Assembly: GCF_900105925.1 (NCBI RefSeq)
Contig: NZ_LT629791.1
Coordinates: forward strand, 7,162,001 to 7,226,000
DNA from: Jiangella alkaliphila
GTDB taxonomy: Bacteria > Actinomycetota > Actinomycetes > Jiangellales > Jiangellaceae
DNA: 64,000 bases
Direction: 5' to 3'
Part shown: positions 8,119-15,799 of the stretch, piece after piece
How the letters are laid out: the number at the start of each line of letters is the position of its first letter
Position numbering within the stretch: position 1 is the first letter of the stretch
The notes under the pieces: generated by a model
Databases searched by the model: none
What the model was told of the DNA's origin: nothing
The model's input: the letters and a program-made list of their open reading frames with translations, nothing else
Translations under genes and position numbers: made by a program

Positions 8119-8261
8119 CGTCCCCCTGATAGCTGCCCGTTCTTAAGACCGGGGACGCGCGGGTCAAGTCCAGAGCCCCCAACCACAGACCACCGCGACC
8201 AGCAGAGGCGCCGGACTTGAGGCGCGCGTCCCCGGCTAAGAAAATGGGCAGCAGGGGGACG
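8119..8261. repeat. Right arm of long inverted repeat
   Basis: A 143-bp reverse-complement partner of 6379-6517, roughly 85 percent alike by eye. It can also fold on itself. It ends 8 bp before the stop codon of the TIM-barrel gene at 8270, so it may also act as transcription terminator for the 15-gene operon. Confidence 0.8.
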
Positions 8262-8269
8262 GCCAACTG

Positions 8270-9172
8270 TCACACCCCCGGCGAACTCACCGGCCAGCCG
8301 GCCCGCCAGGCGCGCAGCTGCTCCAACGCCGTCAGCGCCAGCTCGTCCTGACTGGGAGCGAACGGCCGCCAGATCGAGGCGGCGGTGGCGATGGAGGCGT
8401 TGTCGGCGGTGAAGGACTCGAACCCCAGCAACCCGCGATAGCCGATCGCGGCCAAGCTCGCCCGGATGCCGTCCCAGTCGAGGTGGTCCAGCAGCGGCGC
8501 GCCGCGGTCATTGCCGCAGACCTGCAGGTGCAGCAGCCGGTCCCCGGCCAGGCGGAACGCGGCGTCGAGCGACGTCTCCTCGATGTTCATGTGGTACGTG
8601 TCCAGGTTGACGCCGACCGCCTCGGCGGGCAGCGGGTCGATGATCTCCATCAGCTGCTCGGTGGTGGTGACCAGGCTGGTCTCGTACCGGTTCAGCGGCT
8701 CGACGGCCAGCCGGACGCCGCGGGCGGCGGCGTAGTCGGCCAGCACCGCGTAGGACTCCCGCAACTCCCGGACGGCCGCGCGCCGCTCGTCGGCGGTCAT
8801 CCGCCAGGTGCGCCCGACCGACGTGTACATGGGGCCGATGACCAGCGGCGAGCCGTGCGCGACCGCGACGTCGACGGCAGCGCGGACGTACTCGCGGGTC
8901 GACTCGATCACCTCGGCCGACGCGCAGGCCAGCTCGCGGCCCGGCCCGAACACCGCGCCGATCACCGAGCGCAGTCCGTGGGCGTCGAGCAGCTCGCGAG
9001 CCCGGCCGGCGTCCCAGTCGCCGATGTTCTCCAGCGCCAGCTCGACGCCGTCGTAGCCCCAGCCGGCGATCTTCGCCAGCGTCTCGGCCAGTGCGGCGTC
9101 GTCGAGCGGCGAGTGCCAGACGAACGTGTTGACCGCGATGGGCAGCTCGCGGCTCAGGTCGAGCGAGGTCAT
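8270..9172 (-). CDS. TIM-barrel sugar epimerase, tagatose/psicose 3-epimerase type
   Basis: A 300-residue member of the xylose-isomerase-like superfamily, last gene of the long operon. Strands include YDGVELALENIG, LAVEPLNRYE (metal Glu region), GVNLDTYHMNIEE (Asp/His) and LLGFESFT with a late Glu. This set resembles D-tagatose 3-epimerase/D-allulose 3-epimerase, in which two Glu, an Asp and a His bind Mn. The ATG at 9172 shares one base with the TGA of the preceding gene. The substrate is probably a ketose or keto-glycoside made by the upstream dehydrogenases. Confidence 0.82.
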   Translation of the reverse strand: MTSLDLSRELPIAVNTFVWHSPLDDAALAETLAKIAGWGYDGVELALENIGDWDAGRARELLDAHGLRSVIGAVFGPGRELACASAEVIESTREYVRAAVDVAVAHGSPLVIGPMYTSVGRTWRMTADERRAAVRELRESYAVLADYAAARGVRLAVEPLNRYETSLVTTTEQLMEIIDPLPAEAVGVNLDTYHMNIEETSLDAAFRLAGDRLLHLQVCGNDRGAPLLDHLDWDGIRASLAAIGYRGLLGFESFTADNASIATAASIWRPFAPSQDELALTALEQLRAWRAGWPVSSPGV

Positions 9173-9993
9173 CAGCGCTCCTCCCAGTCTCGGATCCAGG
9201 CGGCGTTCCGGACGACGGCGCCGTCCGGGTCGGACTCGGCCTGCGGTGACTCGTCCTCGAAGGTGACCCAGCCGGCGTAGCCGGTGGATCGTAGCTGGTC
9301 CAGCACCCCGGCGATGTCGACGACGCCGGCGCCGGTCGGCGCCCAGGTGCCGTCGGCGGCGAGGTCCTTGACGTGCACGTGGTCGACCCGCGCGCCCCAG
9401 TGCCGGACGACGTCGAGCGGATCCATGCCGCCCTTTGCGATGTGCCCGACGTCGGGGGTGTAGCCGATCCGCTCGGGCAGCAGCTCGGCCATGACGGCGT
9501 AGTCGCCGGCCGTGCGGAACAGCGACCCGGGCGGCGAGTTCGGATGGAACGTCGACGACACCCCGGCGTCGGCCGCGCGCCGGGCGACGGCGTCCATGCA
9601 GGCGATGGTCGCGCGCTGCCGCTCGAACAGGTCGGAACGGTCCGGGCCGGGCAGCGGCACGAGGACCAGCTTGGCCCCGAGCGCGGCGGCCGTCGAGACG
9701 GCGACGTCGGCGGCGGCCCGCTCGGCGTCGGTCTCGGTGGCCGTCCGCCACGGCTGCGCCAGCACCAGTGCGGCCAGCGCGATGCCGTGCCGGCGCAGCA
9801 CCTCGGCGAGCCCCGGCGCCGTCCACGAGTCGCCGAGCATGACCAGCTCGGGCTCCAGGCCCTGGAAGCCGGCCGCGGCGGCGACCCGGACCATGTGCTC
9901 GATCCGCCCGGCGTACCGGTCGATGCTGAGCTGCCAGCTATAGGTCTGGCAGGCGTAGCGCAGGGTGTGCCGGGCGGTGTACCCCTCGGTCAT
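9172..9993 (-). CDS. Sugar phosphate isomerase/epimerase family protein
   Basis: A 273-residue TIM-barrel protein. Features are YACQTYSWQLS at the start, GFQGLEPELVMLG, TFHPNSPPGSLF, YTPDVGHIAKGG and VHVKDLAADGTW. The last two mark the Asp/His metal sites of IolE-like (inosose dehydratase) enzymes. It overlaps both neighbours by one to four bases. Homologues act on inositols or 3-keto sugars, and the product class here is not determinable. Confidence 0.8.
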   Translation of the reverse strand: MTEGYTARHTLRYACQTYSWQLSIDRYAGRIEHMVRVAAAAGFQGLEPELVMLGDSWTAPGLAEVLRRHGIALAALVLAQPWRTATETDAERAAADVAVSTAAALGAKLVLVPLPGPDRSDLFERQRATIACMDAVARRAADAGVSSTFHPNSPPGSLFRTAGDYAVMAELLPERIGYTPDVGHIAKGGMDPLDVVRHWGARVDHVHVKDLAADGTWAPTGAGVVDIAGVLDQLRSTGYAGWVTFEDESPQAESDPDGAVVRNAAWIRDWEER

Positions 9994-10757
9994 CTGAGCC
10001 AGTCCTCCACGAGCGTGTTGAAGCGGTCGACGTCCTCGAAGTGGTGCACGTGGCCGGTGTCCTCGAACAGCTCGAGCCGGGCGGACGGCAGCCCGGCGGC
10101 CAGCTCCGCGCTCAGCCGCACCGGCACGAACCGGTCCAGGACGCCGGCGGTGACCAGCGCCGGCGCGGCGATCGCGGCCAGCCGGTCCAGCGTGTCGTGG
10201 GTGGCGCAGGCCGACGCCTGCGCGGCCAGCGCGTCCGGCTCGACGGCCTGCGGCGCGTCTCGGTCCGCGGCCAGGTCGGCGGCGTTGCGCTCGAACCAGC
10301 CCGGCGTCCAGATCAGGCACTGCAGGGCGGTGACGTACTCGGCGGCGGTCAGTCCCCGGCGGGCGGCGGCCAGGCCGGCCAGCACGTCGCGGGTGTACGC
10401 GCCCGCCCGCGCCCAGGCGGCCACCAGCACCAGCCGCCGCACCAGACCCGGGTGCCGCAGCGCCAGCTCCTGGGCGATCCCGCCGCCCATCGAGATGCCG
10501 ACGACGTCGACCCCGCCGCCGATCCCGTCGAGGCCGGCGAGCAGTGCGGCGTAGTCGTCGGCCATCGCCGCGGTCGTGTACGGCCCCGGCGGCGCGGGCG
10601 ACCGGCCGGCGCCGCGGTTGTCGACGACGATGCAGCGGAACCGGTCCGCCCACCGCGAGACGTGCGGCGCCCACGCCGCGCGATCCGCCCCGAGCCCCAT
10701 GACCAGCAGCAGCGGCGGGCCGGCGCCGATCTCCTCGTAGGCCAGCTCGACCGTCAC
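9990..10757 (-). CDS. Alpha/beta hydrolase
   Basis: A 255-residue hydrolase with GTG start overlapping the ThuA-like gene. The oxyanion region is LLLVMGLGADRAAW, the nucleophile elbow GISMGGG carries Ser, the acid lies in TAGVLDRFVP and the catalytic His in DTGHVHHFE. All triad members are present. In an operon for sugar breakdown it could cleave an ester, lactone or ring-opened intermediate. No specific substrate signature is seen. Confidence 0.85.
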   Translation of the reverse strand: MTVELAYEEIGAGPPLLLVMGLGADRAAWAPHVSRWADRFRCIVVDNRGAGRSPAPPGPYTTAAMADDYAALLAGLDGIGGGVDVVGISMGGGIAQELALRHPGLVRRLVLVAAWARAGAYTRDVLAGLAAARRGLTAAEYVTALQCLIWTPGWFERNAADLAADRDAPQAVEPDALAAQASACATHDTLDRLAAIAAPALVTAGVLDRFVPVRLSAELAAGLPSARLELFEDTGHVHHFEDVDRFNTLVEDWLR

Positions 10758-11449
10758 AGGCCCACCGCCCAGCGGGCGCCGGCGGCCAGCAGGTCGCGCA
10801 CGGGCTCCGCCGCGAGGTCGTCGGGGTGCCCGAGACTCGTGTGGAACGTGCGCCGCCCGGCGTTGTCGCCGTACCAGGCCACCGGCCCGGGCACCGGCGG
10901 CGTCTCCGGGTCGACCGGGACGCCGTGCAGGACCGGCCGGCACCAGGGCGCGAGGTCGGTCACGTACAGCCACGACCGCACCCAGAACGACGGCGGCAGC
11001 CCGGCGACCAGCGCGGCCGGCGCGTCGCCGGCCACCGTCACGTCCGTCCGCGAGCTGTGGCCGTGGTGCGAGATCCAGGGCGAGCCGAGCACGTCGCGGC
11101 CGAACGCCGCGCCCCAGTCGTGCCAGGGTGACTCCTCCGCCAGCCGGAACGCGTGGTTGGCGGTGCGCAGGCCGAGGACGGCGCCGCCGCGGCGCAGGTA
11201 GCCGTCGATCGCCGCCACCTCGTCGTCCGGGATGCGCCGGAACCGGGTGTAGACGACCAGCAGCGCGGCGTCGGCGAGGTCGGACAGGTCGCCGAACGTG
11301 GACAGCGGGAAGTCCGGCTCGTCCTCGACGACGCTCGACGCGTGCACGCGCACGTCGACGCCGAGCCGGCGGCGCCACTCGTCGGCGATCGACGGCATGG
11401 TGAGGTGCGAGTCGTACTCGGGATCCCCGACCAGCATCACGACGGTCAT
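10754..11449 (-). CDS. ThuA-like protein
   Basis: A 231-residue protein of the class I glutamine amidotransferase-like ThuA family, named for trehalose utilisation in rhizobia, where ThuA and a Gfo/Idh enzyme (ThuB) process 3-keto disaccharides. It shows VVMLVGDPEYDSH, LLVVYTRFRRIPDDE, the RRGGAVLGLRTANHAF segment in place of the Cys elbow, and SHHGHSS followed by FHTSLGHPDDL. It overlaps both neighbours by four bases. The association with three Gfo/Idh enzymes here parallels the rhizobial arrangement. Confidence 0.78.
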   Translation of the reverse strand: MTVVMLVGDPEYDSHLTMPSIADEWRRRLGVDVRVHASSVVEDEPDFPLSTFGDLSDLADAALLVVYTRFRRIPDDEVAAIDGYLRRGGAVLGLRTANHAFRLAEESPWHDWGAAFGRDVLGSPWISHHGHSSRTDVTVAGDAPAALVAGLPPSFWVRSWLYVTDLAPWCRPVLHGVPVDPETPPVPGPVAWYGDNAGRRTFHTSLGHPDDLAAEPVRDLLAAGARWAVGL

Positions 11450-12483
11450 CGGGCCGCCTCCTCGCCGAACGGGAACAGCAGGACCTTGCCGCACTCGCCG
11501 GTGTCCTGGACGTCCATCGCCGCGGCGACGTCGGCGAGCGGCAGCCGGTGGGTCACCATCGCGTCGATCGCCGGCCCCGCGGCGCGGATCGTCGTCCACA
11601 TCCGGTCCGTCTGCAGCTGGTGGTTCCAGTGCCAGCAGCCGTGCACGTCGATGCCGAGCGGGACGAGGTTCGGCAGCCGCACCTCGTCGGTCCAGGCGAC
11701 CACCGACAGGTGCCCACCCACCCGCAGCGCCGCCGCAACAGCGGCCGCGGCCGCCGGCGCCCCGCTGGTCTCGACCGCGCCGTCGGCGCCCCACCCGCCG
11801 GTCAGCTCGCGCACCCGCGCCGCCACGTCGGACGCGGCCGGGTCGAGGACGTCGGACGCGCCCAGCTTGCGGGCCAGCTCGGCCCGGTACGGATGCCCCT
11901 CGACGGCGACGACACGTGCACCGCGGGCGGTGCCCTGGACGACCGCGCCCAGGCCGACCGGCCCGCACCCGGACACGACCACGGTGTCCAGCGCCGTCGT
12001 GCCGATGCGGTCGTGCGCGGTGAACGACGGCCCGAAGCCGCAGCAGGCCATCGCCGCGTGCGTCAGCGGGACGTCGTCGGGCACCGGCAGCAGCAGCCAG
12101 TCGGGCTTGAGCACGTACTCGGCGATCGTCCCGATGCCGTGCCGCGACCCGGTCTCGGCCAGCACGTCCCGCTGGTCAGGGCAGTGGATGTGCTCGCCGC
12201 GCTGGCACAGCCGGCAGCGCCCGCAGGCGTACTGCGGCATGACGACGACGCGGTCGCCGGCCCGCACGCGGTCCGAGCCGCCGGGGTCGACGACGACGCC
12301 GGCCGCTTCGTGACCGAGGTGGTCCGACACCGCGCCCGCCCGGCGGTCCTTGAACTCGGTGCACAGCGGCGCGACCAGGATCCGCACCAGGACGACGTCG
12401 CCGCCGCCTCGCGGGACCTCCTGCTCGACCAGCTCGACCCGGCCCGGCCCGGTGATCGCCGCGGCCCTCATGGACGTCGTCAT
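11446..12483 (-). CDS. Zinc-dependent alcohol dehydrogenase
   Basis: Medium-chain dehydrogenase of 345 residues. The catalytic zinc site includes the Cys in APLCTEF and the GHEAAG segment. The structural zinc site has four Cys in CGRCRLCQRGEHIHC. The nucleotide-binding fold contains VVVSGCGPVGLGAVV. It most resembles sorbitol or threonine dehydrogenase-type enzymes that oxidise secondary alcohols of sugars and polyols. It follows a Gfo/Idh gene with ATGA overlap. Confidence 0.88.
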   Translation of the reverse strand: MTTSMRAAAITGPGRVELVEQEVPRGGGDVVLVRILVAPLCTEFKDRRAGAVSDHLGHEAAGVVVDPGGSDRVRAGDRVVVMPQYACGRCRLCQRGEHIHCPDQRDVLAETGSRHGIGTIAEYVLKPDWLLLPVPDDVPLTHAAMACCGFGPSFTAHDRIGTTALDTVVVSGCGPVGLGAVVQGTARGARVVAVEGHPYRAELARKLGASDVLDPAASDVAARVRELTGGWGADGAVETSGAPAAAAAVAAALRVGGHLSVVAWTDEVRLPNLVPLGIDVHGCWHWNHQLQTDRMWTTIRAAGPAIDAMVTHRLPLADVAAAMDVQDTGECGKVLLFPFGEEAAR

Positions 12484-13544
12484 GCGACTCCTTCGTTCGT
12501 TCGGACGTAGCTGACGCCGAGCCGCTCGCGGACGGCGTCCATCAGCCGCAGCGCGGCGATCGAGTCGGCCAGCGGTCGCTCCCGCGACTGTGTGCGCCCG
12601 GCCGCGACGTCGCGGGCGACGGCGGCCGCCTCCCAGTACAGCGCCTCGTGGGCGACGGCCGGCTCGGTGTAGCGCAGGATCTCGCCGTCGGCCCAGGTCC
12701 GTACGATGACGTCGCCGGGCTGGTAGAACGGGCCGGGCAGCTCGATCGCCCCGCGCGTCCCCGCGATGGTGGCGGTCGTGGGCGTCGAGCCGCTGAGCCC
12801 CGTGTACAGCACGGCCAGCGCGCCGGCGTCGTCCTGCACGAGCGCGCCGGTCTGGGCGTTCACCCCGAACCGGTTGGCGTCGCCGGTGGCCAGCACCCGG
12901 CGCGGCTCGCCCAGCAGCCGGCTGGCCAGCGCCACCGGGTAGATGCCGAGGTCGAGCAGGCTGCCGCCGGCCAGCGCGGGGTCCATGGCGCGGTGGCCGT
13001 CGGGCAGGTACTCGCCGTACTCCGCGAGCACGGTGCGCAGCGGCCCGATGACACCCGACTCCAGCACCTGGCGGACGACGTCGAAGCGGGGCAGGAAGAA
13101 GGTCCAGAGCGCCTCGGCGCAGTAGACGCCGGCGGCGGCCGCGCGCTCGGCGATGCGAGTCGCCTCGGCGGCGTCGAGGCCGAGCGGCTTCTCGACCAGC
13201 ACGTGCGTGCCGGCGTCGATGGCGGCGAGCGCGCCGCCGACATGCGCGGGGTGCGGCGTCGCGACGTAGACGATGTCGACCTCCGGGTCGGCGGCCAGCG
13301 CGCCGGCGTCGTCGTGCACGCGCGCGATGCCGTGCCGGCCGGCGAAGGCCGCGCCGCGGGCGCCGTCGCGCGACGCCACCGCCGTGACGACCTGGCGGGT
13401 GTTCCGTCGCAGCGCCGCCACGAACCGCTCCGCGATCCAGCCGGTGCCCAGCACGCCCCAGCGCAGCACCGGCGCGTCCATCGGGTCCGGCAGCCGGGGC
13501 CGGATAGCGGCGACATTCACCGTGACATCAGTCGGTCGGCTCAT
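12480..13544 (-). CDS. Gfo/Idh/MocA-family oxidoreductase
   Basis: A 354-residue sugar dehydrogenase-like protein: Rossmann strand LRWGVLGTGWIAERF, TPHPAHVGG, the VEKPLG motif, and GGSLLDLGIYPVAL in the second domain. These resemble 1,5-anhydrofructose reductase and related dihydrodiol dehydrogenases. The ATG at 13544 has a near-perfect AAGGAGGTG ribosome site, which decides the start although it lies inside the 3' end of the preceding gene (17-bp overlap). Confidence 0.87.
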   Translation of the reverse strand: MSRPTDVTVNVAAIRPRLPDPMDAPVLRWGVLGTGWIAERFVAALRRNTRQVVTAVASRDGARGAAFAGRHGIARVHDDAGALAADPEVDIVYVATPHPAHVGGALAAIDAGTHVLVEKPLGLDAAEATRIAERAAAAGVYCAEALWTFFLPRFDVVRQVLESGVIGPLRTVLAEYGEYLPDGHRAMDPALAGGSLLDLGIYPVALASRLLGEPRRVLATGDANRFGVNAQTGALVQDDAGALAVLYTGLSGSTPTTATIAGTRGAIELPGPFYQPGDVIVRTWADGEILRYTEPAVAHEALYWEAAAVARDVAAGRTQSRERPLADSIAALRLMDAVRERLGVSYVRTNEGVA

Positions 13545-14589
13545 GCGGCGACACCTCCTTCGCTCCAGTCGGCAATCGGCCTCGACCGACGACTCGGCGA
13601 GACCTCCGGCCCCGCGTCGCCGTCGGTGCCGCATGTGCCTCCCTGGGCACCGCCGCGGGGACGCCGGACTCCATCGAGGCGATCGCCGCCGCAGCCACCT
13701 GGGTCGCGCGCAGGCCGTCGCGGGCGTCGGCCAGCGGCGGCGGCTCGTCGCGCCGGACGGCGTCGGCCCAGGCCTGCAGCTCCAGCCGGTAGGCGTCGGC
13801 GAACCGCGGCCGCCAGTCGGCGGGGTAGCGCCCGACGACGTCGGTGGACGGCGGCAGCTCGGCCGTGCCCGCCGTGCCGACGACCTCGCAGCGGATGTCG
13901 TAGCCGTACCCGGCGTTGAGGAACACCTCGACCGTCGTCAGCGCGCCGTCGGCGGTGCGCAGCAGCATGAGCTGCGGGTCGCGCAGCCCGTCGGTGTCAC
14001 CGTCCGGCGCCCACCACGCCACCTCGACGACCGGCGACGACAGCAGCCACGGCACGGTGTCGAACTCGTGGATCGCCGAGCCGGTGATGCTGGAAGCGCT
14101 GGTGGCGCCGGGCGCGGACGAGACGCCGCGGCTGCGGCAGTGCACCAGCACGGGCCGGCCGACGGTGCCGTCCTCGATCGACTGCCGCAGCCGCACGTAC
14201 ACGGGGTCGAACCGGCGCATGAAACCGACCGAGACCAGCCGCCGCCCGGCGGCCTCCTCGGCCGCGACGATCCCCGCGCACTCCGCAACTGTTGGCGCGA
14301 GCGGCTTCTCGCACAGCACCGGCTTCCCGGCGGCGACGGCGGCCAGCGTCAGCTCGGCGTGGGTGGGGTCAGCGGAGGCGATGACGACCGCGTCGACGCT
14401 GTCGATCAGCTCGGCCGCGGAGCCGGCCACCCGCGCGCCGTCCAGGCGCCCGGCCAGCGCGGCCGCACGGTCATGGTCGACGTCGGTGACGGCGGCGACG
14501 CGGACGCCGGACACGAAGCCATCCGCCAGCAGCGCGTGGTCAGTGCCCATGACGCCGGCGCCGATCACGCCGAGGCACAGGTCGGTCAT
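13528..14589 (-). CDS. Gfo/Idh/MocA-family oxidoreductase, inositol dehydrogenase-like
   Basis: A 353-residue protein with LGVIGAGVMGTDHA, ADPTHAELTL, CEKPLAPT and GSAIHEFDTVPWLL. These features place it near myo-inositol 2-dehydrogenase/IolG. The last 35 or so residues are Arg-rich and unlike the family end. They run into the next gene's ribosome site, so the real functional domain probably ends near residue 320. Confidence 0.85.
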   Translation of the reverse strand: MTDLCLGVIGAGVMGTDHALLADGFVSGVRVAAVTDVDHDRAAALAGRLDGARVAGSAAELIDSVDAVVIASADPTHAELTLAAVAAGKPVLCEKPLAPTVAECAGIVAAEEAAGRRLVSVGFMRRFDPVYVRLRQSIEDGTVGRPVLVHCRSRGVSSAPGATSASSITGSAIHEFDTVPWLLSSPVVEVAWWAPDGDTDGLRDPQLMLLRTADGALTTVEVFLNAGYGYDIRCEVVGTAGTAELPPSTDVVGRYPADWRPRFADAYRLELQAWADAVRRDEPPPLADARDGLRATQVAAAAIASMESGVPAAVPREAHAAPTATRGRRSRRVVGRGRLPTGAKEVSPHEPTD

Positions 14590-15755
14590 GGCGCCGCCAC
14601 CGCCGCGGCGTCGACGCCGACCCAGCGCCGTTCGGCGGCCGAGGCGGCGATCGCGTCGAGCACCGTCGCCGCGGCCACCGCGTCGTCGAGGGTCGCCGTC
14701 ACCGCACCGGAACCGGCGATCGCGCCGAGGAAACCGGCCGCCTCGATCACCTTGAGGTCGTCGTAGCCCATGGCGATGGCCGGCGCCGGCTGGAACGCCG
14801 CCAGGTCGCCCGCGTCGGGCCCGGCGAAGACCGTCGCCAGCGGCAGGTCCTGCACGCCGTCGCCGCGGGTGACCGACAGCTCGCCCATCCGGCGGAAGTC
14901 CCACTCGACCGCGCCCTCGGTGCCGTGGACGCGGAAGCCGTAGTCGTTCTGGTGGCCGACGGCGACGCGGCTCACCTCGAGCGTCACCCGCGCGCCCGAG
15001 GCGAGCCGCAGCACGGCCGCCGACCAGTCCTCGTTCTCGACGTCCACCAGCCGGCCGGTCTCGGCCCGCGCGTGGCCGGTCGTGACGCCGTCGGGCCGGC
15101 GCCGCCGCGGGATGAAGACCGCGCCGTCGGCCACCACCTCGGCGACCTCGCCGAGCAGGAACCGGACCAGGTCGACGCCGTGCGAGCCGAGGTCGCCGAT
15201 CACCCCGTGACCGGCCCGCTCCAGCTCGTAGCGCCAGGTGAACGCGCCGCCGGCGTCGGCGGCGTAGTCGCCGAGCAGCCGTACCGACGCGTGCGTCACG
15301 GTGCCGATGCGGCCGCCGGCGACCAGCTCGCGCGCGGCCAGCACCGCGGGGACGTTGCGGTAGTTGAACCCGACGGCGGCGACGACGCCGGCCGCGCGGG
15401 CCGCCGCGGCGACCGCCCGGGTGTCCGCCGCCGTCACGCCGACCGGCTTCTCGATCCAGAGGTGCCGCCCGGACGCGGCGACCGCGGCGCCGAGCTCGCG
15501 GTGCTCGAAGTTGGGCGCGGTGACGCTGACCGCCGCGACCGCGGGGTCGTCCAGCAGCTCGCGCCAGTCAGTGGTGGCCCGCTCGAACCCGAACCGGGCC
15601 GCGGCCTGCGCCGCCCGGCCCGGCACCGGGTCGGCGACGGCGACCAGGCGGGGCGCCGCGAGGTCCGGGTAGTGGTGGCGCACCCGGTCGTAGGCCTGGG
15701 TGTGTGCCCGGCCCATCCAGCCGAACCCGATGACCGCGACGCCGACCTGCTGCAT
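14586..15755 (-). CDS. Gfo/Idh/MocA-family oxidoreductase
   Basis: A 389-residue enzyme. It opens with VAVIGFGWMGRAHTQAY and has APNFEHREL, IEKPVGV, VGFNYRNVP and GHGVIGDLGSHGVDL, a full set of family signatures. The ATG at 15755 has GAAGGAG at good spacing. A 44-bp gap separates it from the ADP-ribosylglycohydrolase-type gene, one of the two small breaks in the operon. The longer C-terminal domain resembles glycoside-oxidising members more than simple inositol dehydrogenases, but this is an impression only. Confidence 0.87.
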   Translation of the reverse strand: MQQVGVAVIGFGWMGRAHTQAYDRVRHHYPDLAAPRLVAVADPVPGRAAQAAARFGFERATTDWRELLDDPAVAAVSVTAPNFEHRELGAAVAASGRHLWIEKPVGVTAADTRAVAAAARAAGVVAAVGFNYRNVPAVLAARELVAGGRIGTVTHASVRLLGDYAADAGGAFTWRYELERAGHGVIGDLGSHGVDLVRFLLGEVAEVVADGAVFIPRRRRPDGVTTGHARAETGRLVDVENEDWSAAVLRLASGARVTLEVSRVAVGHQNDYGFRVHGTEGAVEWDFRRMGELSVTRGDGVQDLPLATVFAGPDAGDLAAFQPAPAIAMGYDDLKVIEAAGFLGAIAGSGAVTATLDDAVAAATVLDAIAASAAERRWVGVDAAAVAAP

Positions 15756-15799
15756 GATCACTCCTTCTCGTCCTGGTGGACCGGTCAAGGCCGAGCGCG

